Assembly (NCBI GenBank): GCA_964501945.1
Contig: CAZCTY010000034.1
Span: 1-9,318, forward strand
Direction: 5' to 3'
DNA: 9,318 nucleotides
Source: 21-14-0-10-32-9 sp964501945
Lineage (GTDB): Archaea; Nanobdellota; Nanobdellia; Woesearchaeales; 21-14-0-10-32-9
Numbering within the stretch: position 1 is the first letter of the stretch; each line of letters starts with the position of its first letter. A program made the position numbers and the translations under genes. Positions 7,155 through 9,318 of this stretch are shown one piece after another. The notes below the pieces were generated by a model. The model was not told the origin of the DNA. It made no database searches and saw nothing but the letters and a program-made list of their open reading frames with translations.

Positions 7155-7253
7155 ATGAAAAAAGGGGTTTTTCTTTATGTAAAAGGGCAGGTTACTGTTT
7201 TTGTTATTTTGGGTTTTGTTCTTTTTATCATGGTTGCTTTCTTTTTGGCTGCT
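7155..7253 (+). other. Class III (type IV pilin-like) leader and membrane helix
   Basis: Residues 1-11 are basic and end in KG, followed by QVTVFVILGFVLFIMVAFFLAA. The K-G/Q boundary directly before an uninterrupted hydrophobic helix is the hallmark of substrates of archaeal prepilin peptidase (PibD/FlaK-like). Whether it is processed, and whether the product assembles into a filament or stays as a monotopic membrane protein, cannot be told from the sequence; a large ectodomain makes simple pilin packing less likely. Confidence 0.65.
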
Positions 7254-9318
7254 ATTAATTCTTTGGGTCCTTCTGGTGATAGTGTTTCTGATTCTAGGCG
7301 TGCTATTGAAACTGAGTTGGATTCTATTACTTTAAATTATTATATTTATAGTTGTTTGGATAGTGTGGTTAATGAGGAGATTTTTCGTTTCGCTAAGAGT
7401 GGTGGTTTTTTAACTGATGGTTTTGAGGCAGGTGTTAATTCTATTCCTTTCAATGTGTCTGAGGATGAAATTGTTAATGTTAGTTATGGTGTAGGTACTA
7501 CTTTTAAAGACGTGGAATGTGATATTGTTGAAGAAAGCCCGCCTGAGTATCCTTTATATTTTACTTATCTGCATGACTTATATGGGGAGTATCGCGGCGT
7601 ATCTATGTGTAGTCGTTATCCTGATTTTGGAGAGGGTTCTGGTTTTTTTGGTTTGGTTAATTTATCTAGGCTTTGTATTCAAGGCAGTCCTAATCTTGAA
7701 AATATTCCTGGTTTTGGTGTTAGTCCTTGCAGTGGTAATAGGCATTTAAATGAAGATTATACTGTGGAGCATGTTTTATCTGAGCGTATTCAAAATGGTT
7801 TGGATGAGTGTGTTAATAGGACTATGCTCTATGAGATTAGTGATCAGCTTTTAAGTCTTAGCCCTGATAGGGATATTAGTGTTGAGATTATTTTTAATTC
7901 TCAGTCTTTTACTGCTATAGCTGAGTTTCCTTTTACTTCACTTTTGGGTGATGGGGATGTTACTGTTATTAGTAAGAATTATTCTTATTCTTCTCATCTT
8001 AGGATCACTCGTCTTCATAATTATGTTTTGAGTTTGCTTAGTGCTGATAATCTTGATGTTTTTTTTAATTTGTCAAGGGATTATAGTGGTGTTGAGCGCG
8101 ATGAGCATTCTGCAAAGCCTAGAAATGTTGAGGATTTTTATTCTAGTTCTTTTGATGTTAAGGTTCATAATTTTCTTGATTGTGACATTGATAATCCTGT
8201 TAATGATTGTGATAAGTATCGTTTTGATCGTATTTTAGAAGTTTCTGATTCGTCTAGTAAGTATTTTAATGATTCTCTTACATTTAGGATTGGTATTAAG
8301 AATCGTCGTCCTGCGCTTGATTTAATTCATGAATTTTCCTTAGACTTCACTGCGTTTAATATTATTTCTGCTGAGAACGAGGAAATTGTTATTGATCCTT
8401 GGGGTTATGATCCTGATGATTGGTCTGTTACGTATAATTATAGTGGTTGGATGGAAACTTACACTGAAGCGTGCGAGATAACTGATGATAGCGATATTGA
8501 GTGTGCGAAGGATTATAGTGATGCTCCTCGTAATTGGACTAATTCTGGTTTATTTGTTAGTACTAATCGTTCTGCGAATTTCACTCCTACCGAGGATGAT
8601 TTAGGCCCTCATAATATTACTGTTTCTGTTACTGATAATTCTGGGAAGAGTGATTGGCAAACAGTTAAGATTCTTGTGTTTGATTTGCCTTTGGCAAACA
8701 TTAACCCTGTTCGTGTTTATGACGATGTACCTCATTTTATTTATAGTGTGGAAGATCCTTTTGTTCTTTCAGGAGAAGGTAGTGCTGGTTCTGATTGGCT
8801 TGGTCATACTTGGGATACTGATTTAAATAGTTTTGAGTGGGAAATATTTGGTCCTGATGATCGAGAAGATCTTGCTTATAGCGGTGAGTTGTTAGGTGAT
8901 GACATCGGTGAGCCTCCTGCTATTTGGGTTCCTGAAGTTCATGATATTACGTCTATTCACAATGAATTCTTTAGCGATATAGGAGATTATTGGTTTGAGT
9001 TAGTTGTTGGTCAAGAAGTCTTGGATGGTCCTTATGAAGGTGATACTTTTTATTCTGAGACTGCTGTTGAAGAGGTTGTTGTAAAAGATTGTATTCCTCT
9101 TCGGCACGATGTTGCTGTTTTTCCTTATGGGCATCAAGAAGTTAGTGGTTTTGGAGAGCATAATCATACTTGTTGCGGAGGCGAATTAGAGAATTCTGAC
9201 TCTTATGAATTGCTTAATGATAGTACTATTTGTCATTCTGAGACTTGGTTTGGTGAGTACAATCAATTATATAATAAAATGGAAGATCTTGAGTATGAAA
9301 ATTTATTAGGTGCTGCTG
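7155..9318 (+). CDS. Pilin-leader surface protein with large ectodomain (C-terminus beyond window)
   Basis: An open frame of 721 complete codons with no stop, running off the right edge. The N-terminus MKKGVFLYVKGQVTVFVILG has the form of an archaeal class III signal: cleavage would fall between G11 and Q12, followed by a hydrophobic helix to about residue 33. Next comes a helical segment with YSCLDSVVNEE (C67) and a GG, then a second conserved-looking part with LDECVNRTM (C219) and an EFPF strand. From about residue 410 there are PKD/Ig-like beta domains (IDPWGYDPDDW, ITVSVTDNSGKSDW; later SFEWEIFGPDD), and near the edge CCGGE (C673, C674). DPANN genomes commonly encode proteins with this KGQVTVF leader; I know of no established function. 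Likely a membrane-anchored, pilus-related or adhesive envelope protein. Codons end mostly in T, matching the local plus-strand skew. An upstream ATG at 7131 would add eight residues, including acidic ones unusual in such leaders. Confidence 0.88.
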   Translation, partial: MKKGVFLYVKGQVTVFVILGFVLFIMVAFFLAAINSLGPSGDSVSDSRRAIETELDSITLNYYIYSCLDSVVNEEIFRFAKSGGFLTDGFEAGVNSIPFNVSEDEIVNVSYGVGTTFKDVECDIVEESPPEYPLYFTYLHDLYGEYRGVSMCSRYPDFGEGSGFFGLVNLSRLCIQGSPNLENIPGFGVSPCSGNRHLNEDYTVEHVLSERIQNGLDECVNRTMLYEISDQLLSLSPDRDISVEIIFNSQSFTAIAEFPFTSLLGDGDVTVISKNYSYSSHLRITRLHNYVLSLLSADNLDVFFNLSRDYSGVERDEHSAKPRNVEDFYSSSFDVKVHNFLDCDIDNPVNDCDKYRFDRILEVSDSSSKYFNDSLTFRIGIKNRRPALDLIHEFSLDFTAFNIISAENEEIVIDPWGYDPDDWSVTYNYSGWMETYTEACEITDDSDIECAKDYSDAPRNWTNSGLFVSTNRSANFTPTEDDLGPHNITVSVTDNSGKSDWQTVKILVFDLPLANINPVRVYDDVPHFIYSVEDPFVLSGEGSAGSDWLGHTWDTDLNSFEWEIFGPDDREDLAYSGELLGDDIGEPPAIWVPEVHDITSIHNEFFSDIGDYWFELVVGQEVLDGPYEGDTFYSETAVEEVVVKDCIPLRHDVAVFPYGHQEVSGFGEHNHTCCGGELENSDSYELLNDSTICHSETWFGEYNQLYNKMEDLEYENLLGAA

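Noticed and set aside
1..9318. An alternative genetic code
   Set aside because: Both long frames are open under the standard code with no in-frame TAA, TAG or TGA, so no reassignment is needed.

Overview
The window holds two divergently transcribed, partial genes for large cell-surface proteins, separated by a short AT-rich promoter region. The likely source is a DPANN-type archaeon (Woesearchaeota/Pacearchaeota-like). That lineage is an inference. It rests on a class III (pilin-type) leader with a KGQVTVF core on the plus-strand protein, archaeal TATA-type promoters with little or no leader, and giant cysteine-rich and Ig-like secreted proteins typical of those genomes. No rRNA, tRNA, mobile element or CRISPR array is visible.

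Layout. Positions 7000 down to 1 (minus strand) are one uninterrupted reading frame of 2333 codons that runs off the left edge. I translated it codon by codon and found no stop or frameshift. It encodes, in order: a Sec signal peptide; a cysteine-rich region to about residue 960, with two tandem knottin-pattern modules, three 62-residue repeats (two nearly identical) and a CGDG-type motif; then a long beta-rich, Ig-like region containing two copies of a large repeat about 451 residues apart. Positions 7001-7154 hold two back-to-back promoters. Positions 7155 to the right edge (plus strand) encode a second partial protein with a pilin-type leader, one membrane helix and a large ectodomain. Both products probably act on the cell envelope (adhesion, host contact or pilus-like structures), but their function is not known.

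The outstanding observation is at about position 1310-1318, inside the minus-strand gene. Within a few codons the base composition inverts. To the right the plus strand is strongly T/G-rich, so the minus-strand gene uses codons ending in A or C. To the left the plus strand is strongly A/C-rich, so the same gene in the same frame uses codons ending in T or G. The two halves carry homologous repeat units, so the same peptide is written twice with opposite synonymous codons. To the right of the switch the skew is T/G on the plus strand whichever strand is coding, which points to strand-asymmetric mutation rather than translational selection. A replichore boundary inside a gene, recombination between inverted paralogs from opposite replichores, or a chimeric assembly could each explain it.
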